A stretch of 64,000 bases of DNA from Metallibacterium scheffleri (GCF_002077135.1 NZ_LDOS01000001.1:1074501-1138500); one strand, 5' to 3'. Positions 51,743 through 60,582 are shown, numbered from the stretch's first letter. Notes: a model not told the origin generated them from the sequence alone. Numbers and translations: made by a program.

Positions 51743-53344
51743 TCAGCCCGCCAGCGCAGTCGCATGCTCGCGCGTGGCCGCGAACGTCACGCCGGGCGCG
51801 CGTTCCTGGGCGAGCTGCAAGTTCACGCGCGAGGGGGCCAGATAGACCAGTTCGCCGGCTGCATCCACGGCCAGGTTCATGGCGTATTTCTCGCGGAATT
51901 CCTCGAGTGTTTTCGCATCGCTGCAGCGTACCCAGCGTGCCGTGACGACGCCCACCGCCTCGAAGCCGGCATCCACGCCGTATTCGTCCCGGAGGCGATA
52001 CGCGACGACCTCGAACTGCAGTGCGCCGACCGCGCCGAGGATCAGATCATTCGACAGCAGCGGGCGGAAGAACTGCGTGGCGCCTTCCTCGGACAGTTGC
52101 GCCAGCCCTTTGTGCAATTGCTTGAGCTTGAGCGGATCGCGCAGCCGCGCACGCCGGAACAGCTCCGGCGCGAAGTTGGGAATGCCGGTATAGGTGAGTT
52201 TCTCGCCGGCGCTGAAGGTGTCGCCGATGGCGATGGTGCCGTGGTTGTGCAGTCCGATCACATCGCCCGGCCAGGCGCTTTCGGCGATCTCGCGGTCCGC
52301 GGCCATGAAGGTCAGCGCGTTGGCCAGCTTCACCTCTTTTCCGGTGCGCACCTGCAGCGCCTTCATGCCCGCCGCGTAGTGGCCCGAGCACACGCGCAGA
52401 AACGCCACGCGGTCGCGGTGCTGCGGGTCCATGTTGGCCTGGATCTTGAACACGAAGCCGCTGAAATTTTCCTCGACGGGATCGACCGGACGGGTGATGG
52501 TGGCGCGTGGTCGCGGCGCAGGCGCGTGTTCGACGAAGAAATCCAGCAGCAACTGCACGCCGAAGTTGTTCACCGCCGAGCCGAAGAACACCGGCGCCTG
52601 CTGCCCGGCCAGGTAGGCCGCGCGGTCGAACGGATGCGAGGCGCCCTGCACCAGTTCCAGCTCGTCGCGCAGTTCGCGCAGCGCCTGCGCGCCGATGCGC
52701 GCCAGCAGCTCGGGGGCGTCGAGGCCCTTGAAGATCGTGGAATCCTGGCGCGTGAAGTTGCGCCCCGGCTCGTACAGGTGCACCTCGTCGTCGAGCAGGT
52801 GATAGACGCCCTTGAGGCTGGAGCCCATGCCGATGGGCCAGGTGATCGGCGCGCACTGGATCTGCAGCACCGACTCGATCTCGTCGAGCAGGTCGATCGG
52901 CGCGCGGCCCTCGCGGTCGAGCTTGTTGACGAAGCTCATGATCGGTGTGTCGCGCAGCCGGCACACGTCCATCAGCTTGATGGTGCGCTCCTCCACGCCC
53001 TTGGCGCAGTCGATCACCATCAGTGCCGAGTCCACCGCGGTGAGCACGCGGTAGGTGTCCTCGGAGAAATCCGCGTGGCCGGGCGTGTCCAGCAGATTGA
53101 CGATGCGCCCGGCGTAGGGAAACTGCATCACCGAGCTGGTCACCGAGATGCCGCGTTCTTTCTCCAGCGCCATCCAGTCGGAGGTGGCATGTCGCGCGGC
53201 CTTGCGCCCCTTGACCGAGCCGGCCATCTGGATGGCGCCGCCGAACAGCAGCAGTTTTTCGGTCAGCGTGGTCTTGCCCGCATCCGGGTGCGAGATGATG
53301 GCGAAGGTGCGTCGGCGGCGGGTTTCGTCGAGGTGCGCGGACAT
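51743..53344 (-). CDS. prfC: peptide chain release factor 3
   Basis: RF3, a translational GTPase that recycles RF1/RF2 from the ribosome, 533 residues. The G1 loop is 'HPDAGKTT' (19-26). Switch motifs include '[18 protein letters not shown]' and '[17 protein letters not shown]', and the G4 motif is 'SFVNKLDR'. RF3-specific C-terminal blocks follow ('[22 protein letters not shown]'). The ATG at 53344 is chosen on homology. It converges on fadE across the repeat region. Confidence 0.97.
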   Translation of the reverse strand: MSAHLDETRRRRTFAIISHPDAGKTTLTEKLLLFGGAIQMAGSVKGRKAARHATSDWMALEKERGISVTSSVMQFPYAGRIVNLLDTPGHADFSEDTYRVLTAVDSALMVIDCAKGVEERTIKLMDVCRLRDTPIMSFVNKLDREGRAPIDLLDEIESVLQIQCAPITWPIGMGSSLKGVYHLLDDEVHLYEPGRNFTRQDSTIFKGLDAPELLARIGAQALRELRDELELVQGASHPFDRAAYLAGQQAPVFFGSAVNNFGVQLLLDFFVEHAPAPRPRATITRPVDPVEENFSGFVFKIQANMDPQHRDRVAFLRVCSGHYAAGMKALQVRTGKEVKLANALTFMAADREIAESAWPGDVIGLHNHGTIAIGDTFSAGEKLTYTGIPNFAPELFRRARLRDPLKLKQLHKGLAQLSEEGATQFFRPLLSNDLILGAVGALQFEVVAYRLRDEYGVDAGFEAVGVVTARWVRCSDAKTLEEFREKYAMNLAVDAAGELVYLAPSRVNLQLAQERAPGVTFAATREHATALAG

Positions 53345-53505
53345 GGTGACCCACGGATGGCAGCAAGCCGGCCATTGTAGCGGTGCCGGTGCGTGACGCC
53401 GCGCTTGCGCCGCACGCGCCGGCCCCCGCGCTACCATCGCCCATGGCCGCAGGCCGTGCCGGCGTGTTCGTGCCGGGATCCGAACTCAACGCGACGGGGT
53501 TGCAC

Positions 53506-54684
53506 ATGGGCAGTGATTTTCCGCAGGATTTCGACACGCTCGCGGTGCGCGCCGGACAGGTGCGCGGCAGCGAGGGCGAGCACGCCGAGGCGATCTATGC
53601 GACCTCCAGCTTCGCCTACGGCAGCGCGGCCGAGGCCGCGGCACGGTTTTCCGGCGCCACGCCGGGCAACGTCTATTCGCGTTTCACCAATCCCACCGTG
53701 CGCACGTTCCAGGATCGCCTGGCCGCGCTGGAAGGCGGCGCGGCCTGCGTGGCCACCGCGTCCGGCATGGCCGCCATCCTGGCCACCTGCATGGGTCTGC
53801 TGCAGCAGGGCGACCACGTGGTGTGCTCGCGCAGCGTGTTCGGCTCGACGATCAATCTGTTCGAGCGTTACCTCAAGCGCTTCGGCGTGCAGGTGGATTT
53901 CGTCGCGCAGACCGAGCTGTCGGCCTGGTCCGCCGCGATCCGTCCGAACACGCGGCTGCTGTTCGCGGAAACGCCCTCGAATCCCCTGCTCGAGCTGGTC
54001 GATATCGCCGCGCTGGCCGAGCTGGCGCATGCGCACGGCGCGTTGCTGGCGATCGACAATTGCCTGTGCACGCCGGCGCTGCAGCGACCGCTGGCGCTGG
54101 GCGCCGATCTGGTGATCCATTCCGCCACCAAGTACCTCGATGGCCAGGGCCGCTGCCTCGGCGGAGCCGTGGTCGGCGATGCCGAGCGCGTGGGCAAGGA
54201 CATCTTCGGATTCCTGCGCAGCGCCGGGCCCAGCATGAGTCCGTTCAATGCCTGGGTATTTCTCAAGGGCCTGGAAACGCTGCGTCTGCGCATGCGCGCA
54301 CACTGCGAGAATGCGCAGCGCCTGGCGCTCTGGCTGCAGGGGCAAGCGCAGGTCGAACGGGTGTATTACCCAGGACTCGCCACGCACCTACAGCACGCGC
54401 TGGCGCAGCGGCAACAGGAAGGTTTTGGCGGCATCGTGGCGTTCGAGGTGCGCGGCGGTCAGCAGGCCGCGTGGCGCGTGGTGGATGCCACGCGCATGAT
54501 CTCGATCACCGGCAATCTCGGCGACAGCAAGAGCACGATCACGCACCCGGCGACGACCACGCACGGCCGCATGAGCACCGCGCAGCGCGCCGAGGCTGGC
54601 ATCAGCGACGGCCTGCTGCGCGTCTCGGTAGGCCTGGAATCCGTCACCGACATCATCGACGACCTCGCGCGCGGCCTCGGCTGA
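53506..54684 (+). CDS. metZ: O-succinylhomoserine sulfhydrylase
   Basis: PLP enzyme of the cystathionine gamma-synthase family, 392 residues. MetZ makes homocysteine directly from O-succinylhomoserine and sulfide. Family landmarks are 'YSRFTNPTVRTFQDRLAALEGG', 'ATASGMAAILA', 'FAETPSNPLLELVDI', 'AIDNCLCTPALQRPLALGADLVIHSATKYLDGQGRCLGG' with the PLP lysine at K209, and 'SLGDSKST'-type 'NLGDSKSTITHPATTTH'. The N-terminal 'FDTLAVRAGQVRGSEGEHAEAIYATSSF' favours MetZ over MetB. ATG 53506 follows GACGGGG. metX and hom lie just downstream, supporting the pathway call. Confidence 0.9.
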   Translation: MGSDFPQDFDTLAVRAGQVRGSEGEHAEAIYATSSFAYGSAAEAAARFSGATPGNVYSRFTNPTVRTFQDRLAALEGGAACVATASGMAAILATCMGLLQQGDHVVCSRSVFGSTINLFERYLKRFGVQVDFVAQTELSAWSAAIRPNTRLLFAETPSNPLLELVDIAALAELAHAHGALLAIDNCLCTPALQRPLALGADLVIHSATKYLDGQGRCLGGAVVGDAERVGKDIFGFLRSAGPSMSPFNAWVFLKGLETLRLRMRAHCENAQRLALWLQGQAQVERVYYPGLATHLQHALAQRQQEGFGGIVAFEVRGGQQAAWRVVDATRMISITGNLGDSKSTITHPATTTHGRMSTAQRAEAGISDGLLRVSVGLESVTDIIDDLARGLG

Positions 54685-54732
54685 TCGCGCTTCGACGAGG
54701 CCGGAGTCTGCGCTTCTCAACAGCGAAGCTGG

Positions 54733-55476
54733 TCATCCAGGAGGCGGGACAGCGAAAGGCGCTGGATGGCGGTGAGGCGGCGGCAGGGCACGCAGGGTCA
54801 CCACGAGCACGTCGCGCCAGGCCGGCAGCGCGGGGTCAATGGGCTGCACCGCGGTCACGCCGTGCAGCACGCGCGTGTCGTCCACCAGCGCCGCGTCCAG
54901 CGGCGCGGACAAGGTGAACTCGCCCAGCTGCCTGCCATCCGGCGCGTGGATCGTGGTGCTGCCGTGGCGCACGTTGCGGCGTTCGATCAGCAGCACCAGC
55001 ACCCAGTCCACGCCATCGCGATGACTGCCCTCCGGGGTGGGCTCGCCGGCGGCATCCGCGCGTGCCTCGATGCGGAACTGGTGCACCTCCACGTGCCATC
55101 GGCGCACTGCGGGCGACAACGGCGCGAACAGAGCGTGCGCGCTGCGCAGGATGCACAGCAGGCTGGCGCTGGCGGTGATCGCGGGCAGGATCGGCGCGAA
55201 CCAGCGTTCGATGCCGCCCTGCAACGCGTTGTAGTGGACGCTTTGGTAGTGCGGCTGCGCTACTTCGAGGCGGATCGCGGCGGCATCGAGCGTGAACACC
55301 GCGTAGCGTCGTCGCCGCTGGCGTCCCAGCGCGGCAAGGTAGGTGTCCGGTTCGAGCTGGTTCCAGCTCGCGGCGAAGGCGGGCCAGTCGCGCAGGCTGC
55401 CATGGGATTCGAGCCACGCGCGCATGCGGGTGGCGGGAATGCGCGCGAAACCGGCGCGGGACAGATCGGTGGGCAT
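54733..55476 (-). CDS. 2OG-Fe(II) dioxygenase family protein in the methionine locus
   Basis: Protein of 247 residues resembling the 2OG-Fe dioxygenase family (pfam10014-like) that includes bacterial free-amino-acid hydroxylases. The iron triad is H152-R-D154 ('GSHRDGVDWVLVLLIERRN') and H205 ('DTRVLHGVTAV'); R221 is a likely 2-oxoglutarate anchor. No signal peptide is present. It lies between metZ and metX, divergent from metX and sharing the intergenic region with its AGACGTCT palindrome. A substrate among methionine-pathway amino acids is an attractive guess: a characterised relative oxidises isoleucine and methionine. It is not proven. Confidence 0.82.
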   Translation of the reverse strand: MPTDLSRAGFARIPATRMRAWLESHGSLRDWPAFAASWNQLEPDTYLAALGRQRRRRYAVFTLDAAAIRLEVAQPHYQSVHYNALQGGIERWFAPILPAITASASLLCILRSAHALFAPLSPAVRRWHVEVHQFRIEARADAAGEPTPEGSHRDGVDWVLVLLIERRNVRHGSTTIHAPDGRQLGEFTLSAPLDAALVDDTRVLHGVTAVQPIDPALPAWRDVLVVTLRALPPPHRHPAPFAVPPPG

Positions 55477-55576
55477 GGGGTGGCGCGATGGGTGATGCGC
55501 AAACGCGGCAGGCGCGGCGCGGGCGCGCAGCATAGCGCCGCACCGCGCGGTGGTCACGGCGTGCACGCCGCACGAT

Positions 55577-55612
55577 GTCAATGGACGTACAGACGTCTAA
55601 ACGTCTATTGAC
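55577..55612. promoter_or_regulatory. 36-bp palindromic operator centred on AGACGTCT (met-box-like)
   Basis: The arms GTCAATGGACGT (55577-55588) and ACGTCTATTGAC (55601-55612) are inverted copies with one mismatch, around a centre holding AGACGTCT (55591-55598). Read as tandem 8-mers from 55583 they are GGACGTAC, AGACGTCT and AAACGTCT. AGACGTCT is the consensus met box bound by MetJ in enteric bacteria. The right arm overlaps the -35 element of the metX promoter. Confidence 0.8.
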
Positions 55613-55636
55613 ATGTTACTGATGCGCGCCTAGAGT
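55608..55636 (+). promoter_or_regulatory. metX promoter
   Basis: TTGACA (55608-55613), a 17-base spacer and TAGAGT (55631-55636). Transcription would begin about 55643, immediately before the riboswitch P1 stem. Confidence 0.8.
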
Positions 55637-55644
55637 GCGCGCAC

Positions 55645-55753
55645 CTCATCCAGATCGGCGTAGGGACAGGCCCAGTGACGCCGAGGCAGCCAGCGCGATG
55701 CGCAAGGTGCCAATTCCTGCGGAGCGCGCATGGTGCGCGATCCGGAAGATGGG
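55645..55753 (+). ncRNA. SAM-I (S-box) riboswitch
   Basis: The conserved aptamer is readable. P1 pairs CTCATC (55645-55650) with GATGGG (55748-55753). P2 is CGGCG/CGCCG around TAGGGACAGGCCCAGTGA, P3 is GGCAGCC/GGTGCC, the core is AAGGTGCCAATTCCTGC, and P4 is a GGAGCGCGC/GCGCGATCC stem. It binds S-adenosylmethionine and represses metX-hom. Downstream, CCGG (55783-55786) can pair with CCGG (55806-55809) around an AGTCC-GCG-GGACT hairpin, masking the GGAG ribosome site of metX. No T-tract is present, so translational control seems likelier. Confidence 0.94.
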
Positions 55754-55817
55754 CGGGCGCGGATGGTCTGCGCTGCGCGCTTCCGGAGTCCGCGGGACTG
55801 GATCACCGGAGCCACCG

Positions 55818-56849
55818 ATGAGCCTGCTCGATCTGCAACCCGCCCGGCACGCGCTGGCGCAATCCACGACTTCGGCATCCGCGCCGCACGACAGCGACCT
55901 GCATGAAGGCGAAGCGCGGCTGTGGTTGCGGCCCGCGCACGGCCACGAGGCGCGCGCGCTGCGCGTGGCATGGCGCCTGCACGGGCCGGCCGCAGCGCCG
56001 GTCATCGCGGTGCTGGGCGGCATCTCGGCGGACCGGCAGGTGGCCGACGCCGCCGGGCAGCCCGGCTGGTGGCAGACGCAGACCGCGCGCGACGGCGCGC
56101 TGGATGTCGCGCGCTGGCGCGTGCTCAGTTTCGACTGGCTGGATGCGGAAAGCCTGGCGGCTGACGCCGTCGACAGCCGTGACCAGGCGCAGGCCCTGGC
56201 CGGCGTGCTCGATGCGCTGGGCATCGCGCGCCTGCATGCGCTGGTGGGAGCGTCCTACGGCGCGATGGTCGGGCTGGCTTTCGCCGCGCAGTTTCCGGCG
56301 CGGCTGCGGCGCTTGATCGCCATCGCCGGTGCGCACCGCGCGCACCCGCAGGCCGCGGCGCTGCGCGCGGTGCAGCGCGGCATCGTGCGCCTCGCGCTGG
56401 ACAGCGGCGACGCCGCGCGCGGCCTGGCGTTGGCGCGGCAACTGGCGATGATCGGCTACCGCAGCCCGCGTGAACTGGCGCGGCGCTTCGATGCGCCGGC
56501 CGTGCTCGCCGCGGGCCGCGTGCGCGTGGCCGCGGAGGACTGGCTGGAAGGTGCCGGCGCGCGTTTCGTGCAGCGCTTCGACGCGCGGCGGTTCCTGGCG
56601 TTGTCCGAATCCATCGATCTGCACGCGCTCGATCCTGCCGCGGTGCGCGTGCCGACCACGCTGATCGGCTTCAGCACCGACCAACTGGTGCCGGTGGCCG
56701 ACTTGTGCGCGCTGCAGCGCGGCCTCGGCGCGCCGTGCGAGCTGCACGTGCTGGACTCCGATTACGGCCACGACGCGTTCCTCAAGGAAACCGCGGCGCT
56801 GGGCGCGCTGCTGCGCGCCGCGCTGGTGCAGGCAGCCGGCCATGCGTGA
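55818..56849 (+). CDS. metX: homoserine O-acyltransferase, MetX family (probably O-succinyltransferase)
   Basis: Alpha/beta-hydrolase-fold acyltransferase of 343 residues that activates homoserine for sulfur incorporation. The nucleophile elbow is 'GASYGAMVG' (S146), with 'LIGFSTDQLVPVADL' carrying the Asp and 'DSDYGHDAFLKE' the His. In Xanthomonadales, MetX homologs commonly use succinyl-CoA, and the neighbouring metZ uses O-succinylhomoserine, so succinyl transfer is inferred. ATG 55818 has GGAG six bases upstream. It is preceded by a SAM-I riboswitch and a met-box-like operator and is followed by hom. Confidence 0.9.
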   Translation: MSLLDLQPARHALAQSTTSASAPHDSDLHEGEARLWLRPAHGHEARALRVAWRLHGPAAAPVIAVLGGISADRQVADAAGQPGWWQTQTARDGALDVARWRVLSFDWLDAESLAADAVDSRDQAQALAGVLDALGIARLHALVGASYGAMVGLAFAAQFPARLRRLIAIAGAHRAHPQAAALRAVQRGIVRLALDSGDAARGLALARQLAMIGYRSPRELARRFDAPAVLAAGRVRVAAEDWLEGAGARFVQRFDARRFLALSESIDLHALDPAAVRVPTTLIGFSTDQLVPVADLCALQRGLGAPCELHVLDSDYGHDAFLKETAALGALLRAALVQAAGHA

Positions 56850-56891
56850 GCGTGCATGGGTCGGGCACGCCGCCGCGCGCAAGGTGCCGGC

Positions 56892-57971
56892 GTGAATGCG
56901 CTGCTGGCCGGGCAGGCGTCGCTGCCGCGCGCGTTGCGGCGGCGCCACGCCGTGGTGCTGCTCGGCACCGGCATGGTCGGCGGCGCATTCCTCAGGTTGC
57001 TGGACACGCCGGCGGGCGCGGCGCTGGGCCTGGTCGGCGCGGCCAACTCGCGCCATCAGCAGACCGATCCCGCGGGCCTGGCCGAGCGCAGCCTGCGTGA
57101 GCGGCTGGCTGTCGCCGGCGCCGCGCGCGACGACGCGGCCCTGCTGGCCGCGCTGGATGCCGACGCGGCAGTGCACAAGGTGATCATCGATGCCAGCGCC
57201 AGCGCGGTGCTGGCCGCGCGCCACCCGGCGTGGCTGGCGCGCGGCTACCACGTGGTCACCGCCAACAAGGCGCTGGCCGGCGGCGATCTGCAAGGTTGGC
57301 ACGCGCTACAGGCGGCGTGCGCGGGCCACGCGCGCTATGGCGATGCGGCCACGGTCGGCGCCGGTCTGCCGGTGCTGTCCACGCTGCGCCGGCTGCACGC
57401 TTGCGGCGATGCGCTGCTGTCCCTCGAAGGCGTGTTGTCCGGATCGCTGTCGTGGCTGTTCAACCGCTACGACGGCACGCGGCCGTTCTCGGCGCTGCTG
57501 CGCGAGGCGCGCGCGCGCGGCTACACCGAGCCCGATGCGCGTGCCGACCTGTCCGGCGAGGATGTCGCGCGCAAGCTGTTGATCCTGGCGCGCACGGCTG
57601 GCTTCGCGCTGACCCGCGCCGCCGTGCAGGTGGAGAACCTGGTGCCCGAGGTGCTGCGCGCGCTCGACACCGGGCAGTTCGCGGCCAACCTCGAAGCGCT
57701 GGACGCGCCGCTGGCCGCGCGCCATGCCGCGGCCACGGCACGCGGCGCGGTGCTGCGCCATCTCGCACGCATCGATCGCCACGGCCGCGCGCAGGTGGGG
57801 CTGGTCGAGGTGGCCGCCACGCATCCGGCGGCGCATCTGCGCGGCACCGACAACCTGTTCGCGCTCAAGACCACGCGCTACCGCGCGCAGCCGCTGGTGA
57901 TCCAGGGCCCCGGCGCCGGCCCGGAAATCACCGCGCAGGCGCTGCTGGGTGATGTGCTGGCGCTGGTCTGA
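56892..57971 (+). CDS. hom: homoserine dehydrogenase
   Basis: Monofunctional homoserine dehydrogenase of 359 residues, making homoserine from aspartate semialdehyde. The nucleotide-binding loop is 'GTGMVGG' (25-31). Catalytic-domain features follow: 'VVTANKALAGGDL', 'YGDAATVGAGLPVLSTLRRL', 'LEGVLSGSLSWLFNRYDGTRPFSALLREARARGYTEPDARADLSGEDVARKLLILAR', and the C-terminal 'IQGPGAGPEITAQALLGDVLAL'. There is no aspartokinase or ACT domain. GTG 56892 has AAGG upstream; an ATG at 56856 is an alternative. It follows metX by 42 bases and should share its riboswitch control. Confidence 0.92.
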   Translation: MNALLAGQASLPRALRRRHAVVLLGTGMVGGAFLRLLDTPAGAALGLVGAANSRHQQTDPAGLAERSLRERLAVAGAARDDAALLAALDADAAVHKVIIDASASAVLAARHPAWLARGYHVVTANKALAGGDLQGWHALQAACAGHARYGDAATVGAGLPVLSTLRRLHACGDALLSLEGVLSGSLSWLFNRYDGTRPFSALLREARARGYTEPDARADLSGEDVARKLLILARTAGFALTRAAVQVENLVPEVLRALDTGQFAANLEALDAPLAARHAAATARGAVLRHLARIDRHGRAQVGLVEVAATHPAAHLRGTDNLFALKTTRYRAQPLVIQGPGAGPEITAQALLGDVLALV

Positions 57972-58047
57972 TGCGGAGGGTGATCGAATATCAGGAATGA
58001 GGGGCCGTGGGCGCGGGCGGGGCGTGGCGCATGGCCTTGTCTTCTTG

Positions 58048-58071
58048 AAAAGCGGGCGCCGTGGCGCCCGC
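58048..58071 (-). terminator. rho-independent terminator after the PsiF-type gene
   Basis: On the minus strand, stem GCGGGCGCC/GGCGCCCGC with a two-base centre is followed by TTTTC, 29 bases after the stop codon. Confidence 0.75.
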
Positions 58072-58100
58072 AGGGTATGCGAACCCGCCGCGTGGCGCGA

Positions 58101-58529
58101 TCAATGCGCTTTCAGGCACGTGCTCATGAACATGGTGCGTTCGGCACCCATCAGTTTCTTGGCCTTGGCCTCGGCGCTGCAGGTTTTCATTTTTTCGTTC
58201 TGCATGGCCTTGCCGCCCATCATGCCGGGCTTGGCCATTTCATGCTTGGCCATCATTTCGTGCTCGGCCATTTCATGCTTGGCCGTCATGCTGGGCTTGG
58301 CCATTTCGTGCTTGGCCGTGGCCATCGGCATGGCGGCGTGGCCCTTCATGCAATGGCTCATGAAGGTCTTGTGCTCGGCGCCGTGCATGCCCTTGGACTG
58401 GTGGCTGCACTCGGCCATGCGCTCCTGCTGCGGCGTCATGGTCTTGCCGCTGGCGGTGGTGGCGGCGCTGGCGCCGCCGGCGAACAACAGGCAGGCGAGC
58501 GCCAGGCTCGCGATCAGACGAATCTGCAT
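58101..58529 (-). CDS. PsiF-repeat periplasmic protein with His/Met-rich linker
   Basis: Exported protein of 142 residues with a signal peptide (1-22, 'LLFAGGASA'). Two PsiF-type repeats are visible: about 32-62 ('TPQQERMAECSHQSKGMHGAEHKTFMSHCMKG') and about 108-140 ('NEKMKTCSAEAKAKKLMGAERTMFMSTCLKA'), each with a Cys pair. Between them is an unusual linker of KHEMA-like units ('AKHEMAKPSMTAKHEMAEHE' and onwards) very rich in His, Met and Lys, which could bind copper or other metals. PsiF is phosphate-starvation-inducible in E. coli; its function is unknown. A very strong ribosome site (GGAGGGG) precedes the ATG at 58529. Confidence 0.88.
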   Translation of the reverse strand: MQIRLIASLALACLLFAGGASAATTASGKTMTPQQERMAECSHQSKGMHGAEHKTFMSHCMKGHAAMPMATAKHEMAKPSMTAKHEMAEHEMMAKHEMAKPGMMGGKAMQNEKMKTCSAEAKAKKLMGAERTMFMSTCLKAH

Positions 58530-58624
58530 GGAAAACCCCTCCAGACGATGAGCCGATCCCACGACCGGCTCATCGAGTTTACGCGCGCCCCATGGCACCA
58601 GCCGGCGCGGCGCGGGGTGGGCGT

Positions 58625-60133
58625 TCAGGCTGCGGCGCGGGCACCGGCCGGCTGTTGCAGGCGCGGGCCTTCCAGCAGGGCCCGCCGCAGATGCGCGACG
58701 ATCAGTTCGATTTCGCCGCTGTTCACGTTGAAATGCGGGGTGTAGCGCAGCGAATTGGCGCCGCCGTGGATCACGCCGATGCCGTGCAGGCGCAGCCATT
58801 CCTCGGTGGAGCCGGCGCCAAAGCACTTGAACTGCGGCGCCAGTTCGCAGGAAAACAGCAAGCCGGTGCCCTGTACCTTGGTGATCAGGCCGGGCAGTTC
58901 GTCCTTGAGCGCGTTGAACTTGGCCAGAAACTCCTGGCCGCGCGCGCGGATGTTCGCGCGCATCTGTGGCGTGAGCATGCCCAGCGTGGTGCAGGCCACG
59001 TCCAGCGCGCGCGGGTTGCTGGTCATGGTGTTGCCGTAGATGCCCTTGCGGTACAGCGCCGCGGTGCGCGCGTTCAGCGCCAGCACCGACAGCGGGTAAT
59101 GACCGGCGTTGAGCGCCTTGGAATAGGTTTCCATGTCCGGCGCGTCGAGCCCCTCGAAGCCGGGGTAATCGACGATCGACAGCACGCCGTGCGCGCGCAG
59201 CCCGGCCTGGATCGAGTCCACCAGCAGCAGCGTGCCGTGTTCACGGGTGAGCTCGCGCGCGGCCTGGTAGAACGCCGGCGTCAGCGCGCGGCCCGGATCG
59301 CCTTCGCCCATCACCGGCTCGATGAACATGGCCTCGATGTGCCAGCCCTCGCGCGCGGCGTCGGCGAAGGTCCGCTGCAACTGCTCCACGTCGTAGGCCG
59401 CGACGGTGAGCAGGTGCGCGGCGTCGTGCTGGTAGCTGGCCAGGTGCTGCGTGTAGGTCTTGCGCGAGGAATCGGAATACTGCGCCGGCAGCTCGGTGCG
59501 GCCGTGGAAGGCGCCCTTGACCGCGAGGCGTTTCACCGTGCGTCCCGCGTGCGGCGCGTCGGGGTCGGTCATCAGCTTGGTGTTCACGTCGGCGAAACGG
59601 CCGGCCAGGCTCACCGCCTCCGAGCCCGAGTTCAGGCACAGGAAATGCGAATACGGACAGCCGCCGCGGGTATGGCCGATCTCGGCGCGCAGCGCCGCGT
59701 CGAAGCGCAGTTGCGACACGCTTGGCGTCATCACGTTGGCCATCACCTGATGTCGCGCCATGGCGTCGATCACCGGCTGCGGCGCGTGGCCAAAGCCGAG
59801 CATGCCGTAGCCGCCGTTGTCGTGCAGCACCGCGCCCTTGAGGGTGACCAGCCACGGTCCGCGCGCGGTCAGCGCGATGTACGGGTTGACCGCGTCGTCC
59901 GGGTAGAAATTGACGAAGCCGGCCTGCGCGCGCTGGATCTGCGCGTGCTCGTCCAGCGCCACGAACTCGGGCATCTCGGCCTTGAGCCTGGCGAACGCGG
60001 CCACGGCCTCGTCCACCGCGGCGATCAGGTTGGCGTCGTCGGCGAAGCCGCGCAGGCTGGCCTCGTCTAGGCCCTGGCACAGCGCGCGCCCGCCGGCGGC
60101 ACGCAATTCGGCGAGTTTTTGCAGCAGCTGCAT
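58625..60133 (-). CDS. class III PLP-dependent aminotransferase
   Basis: PLP enzyme of 502 residues with the class III (omega) aminotransferase fold. Visible features are 'LHDNGGYGMLGFGHAP', 'LNSGSEAVSLAGRFADVNTK', 'VKGAFHGRTELPAQYS', 'AMFIEPVMGEGDPGRALTP', 'LLVDSIQAGLRAHG' and the PLP lysine K339 ('METYSKALNAGHYP'). The active site seems intact. An N-terminal extension of about 75 residues precedes the fold. The usual substrates are omega-amino acids, ornithine or lysine, but none can be chosen here. ATG 60133 has GGGAGGA upstream. It is transcribed toward the PsiF-type gene, about 95 bases away. Confidence 0.88.
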   Translation of the reverse strand: MQLLQKLAELRAAGGRALCQGLDEASLRGFADDANLIAAVDEAVAAFARLKAEMPEFVALDEHAQIQRAQAGFVNFYPDDAVNPYIALTARGPWLVTLKGAVLHDNGGYGMLGFGHAPQPVIDAMARHQVMANVMTPSVSQLRFDAALRAEIGHTRGGCPYSHFLCLNSGSEAVSLAGRFADVNTKLMTDPDAPHAGRTVKRLAVKGAFHGRTELPAQYSDSSRKTYTQHLASYQHDAAHLLTVAAYDVEQLQRTFADAAREGWHIEAMFIEPVMGEGDPGRALTPAFYQAARELTREHGTLLLVDSIQAGLRAHGVLSIVDYPGFEGLDAPDMETYSKALNAGHYPLSVLALNARTAALYRKGIYGNTMTSNPRALDVACTTLGMLTPQMRANIRARGQEFLAKFNALKDELPGLITKVQGTGLLFSCELAPQFKCFGAGSTEEWLRLHGIGVIHGGANSLRYTPHFNVNSGEIELIVAHLRRALLEGPRLQQPAGARAAA

Positions 60134-60582
60134 GATGGTTCCTCCCGCGCCGACGCCGCCCGAACGGACGCGCGTGTTGCGCTAAGTGTCTATCAGTAAA
60201 AGGATTTGTACAGGATACCACCCGCGTCGCGGGGGCGGTACCCCCGGCGCCGCTTCGTCATAACCCTTGCGCACGGACCTGCTCGCGCGCAGGCGCGCGC
60301 GGCATGGCCTTCGCTTCCGTCATCGCCGCCACCGCTTCGTCTGAGCTTGCCCGCAAGCCATCCCCGCCACCGCTGCGTCCCTTATTCCCACCCCCGCCTT
60401 CGCGGGGGCAGGCACTGCGTGGGAATGACGCGCAGCGGGGCGTAGGAATGACGGGTCCGCGCCGGTCCCGCGCCAGCCCCATGACGGTCGCATGGCGTGC
60501 GCCGCGCCTGCAGGACCGCGGGGCGCGTGGCATACTTCAGCGCTTTTGAACGCCGGCACGCCGGCCCTGACCGAGACCGACG
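60134..60582. other. 449-base intergenic region between divergent genes
   Basis: No gene is seen. The first 100 bases contain an AT-richer patch (about 60183-60225) likely to hold the aminotransferase promoter. A REP-like palindrome lies at 60384-60426. The last 60 bases should contain the yajC-secDF promoter (a CATACT lies near 60530). Confidence 0.5.
60384..60426. repeat. REP-like palindrome
   Basis: Outer arms ATTCCCAC (60384-60391) and GTGGGAAT (60419-60426); inner stem CCCCCGC (60391-60397) and GCGGGGG (60402-60408). It resembles the degenerate repeats beside prfC. Confidence 0.75.
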
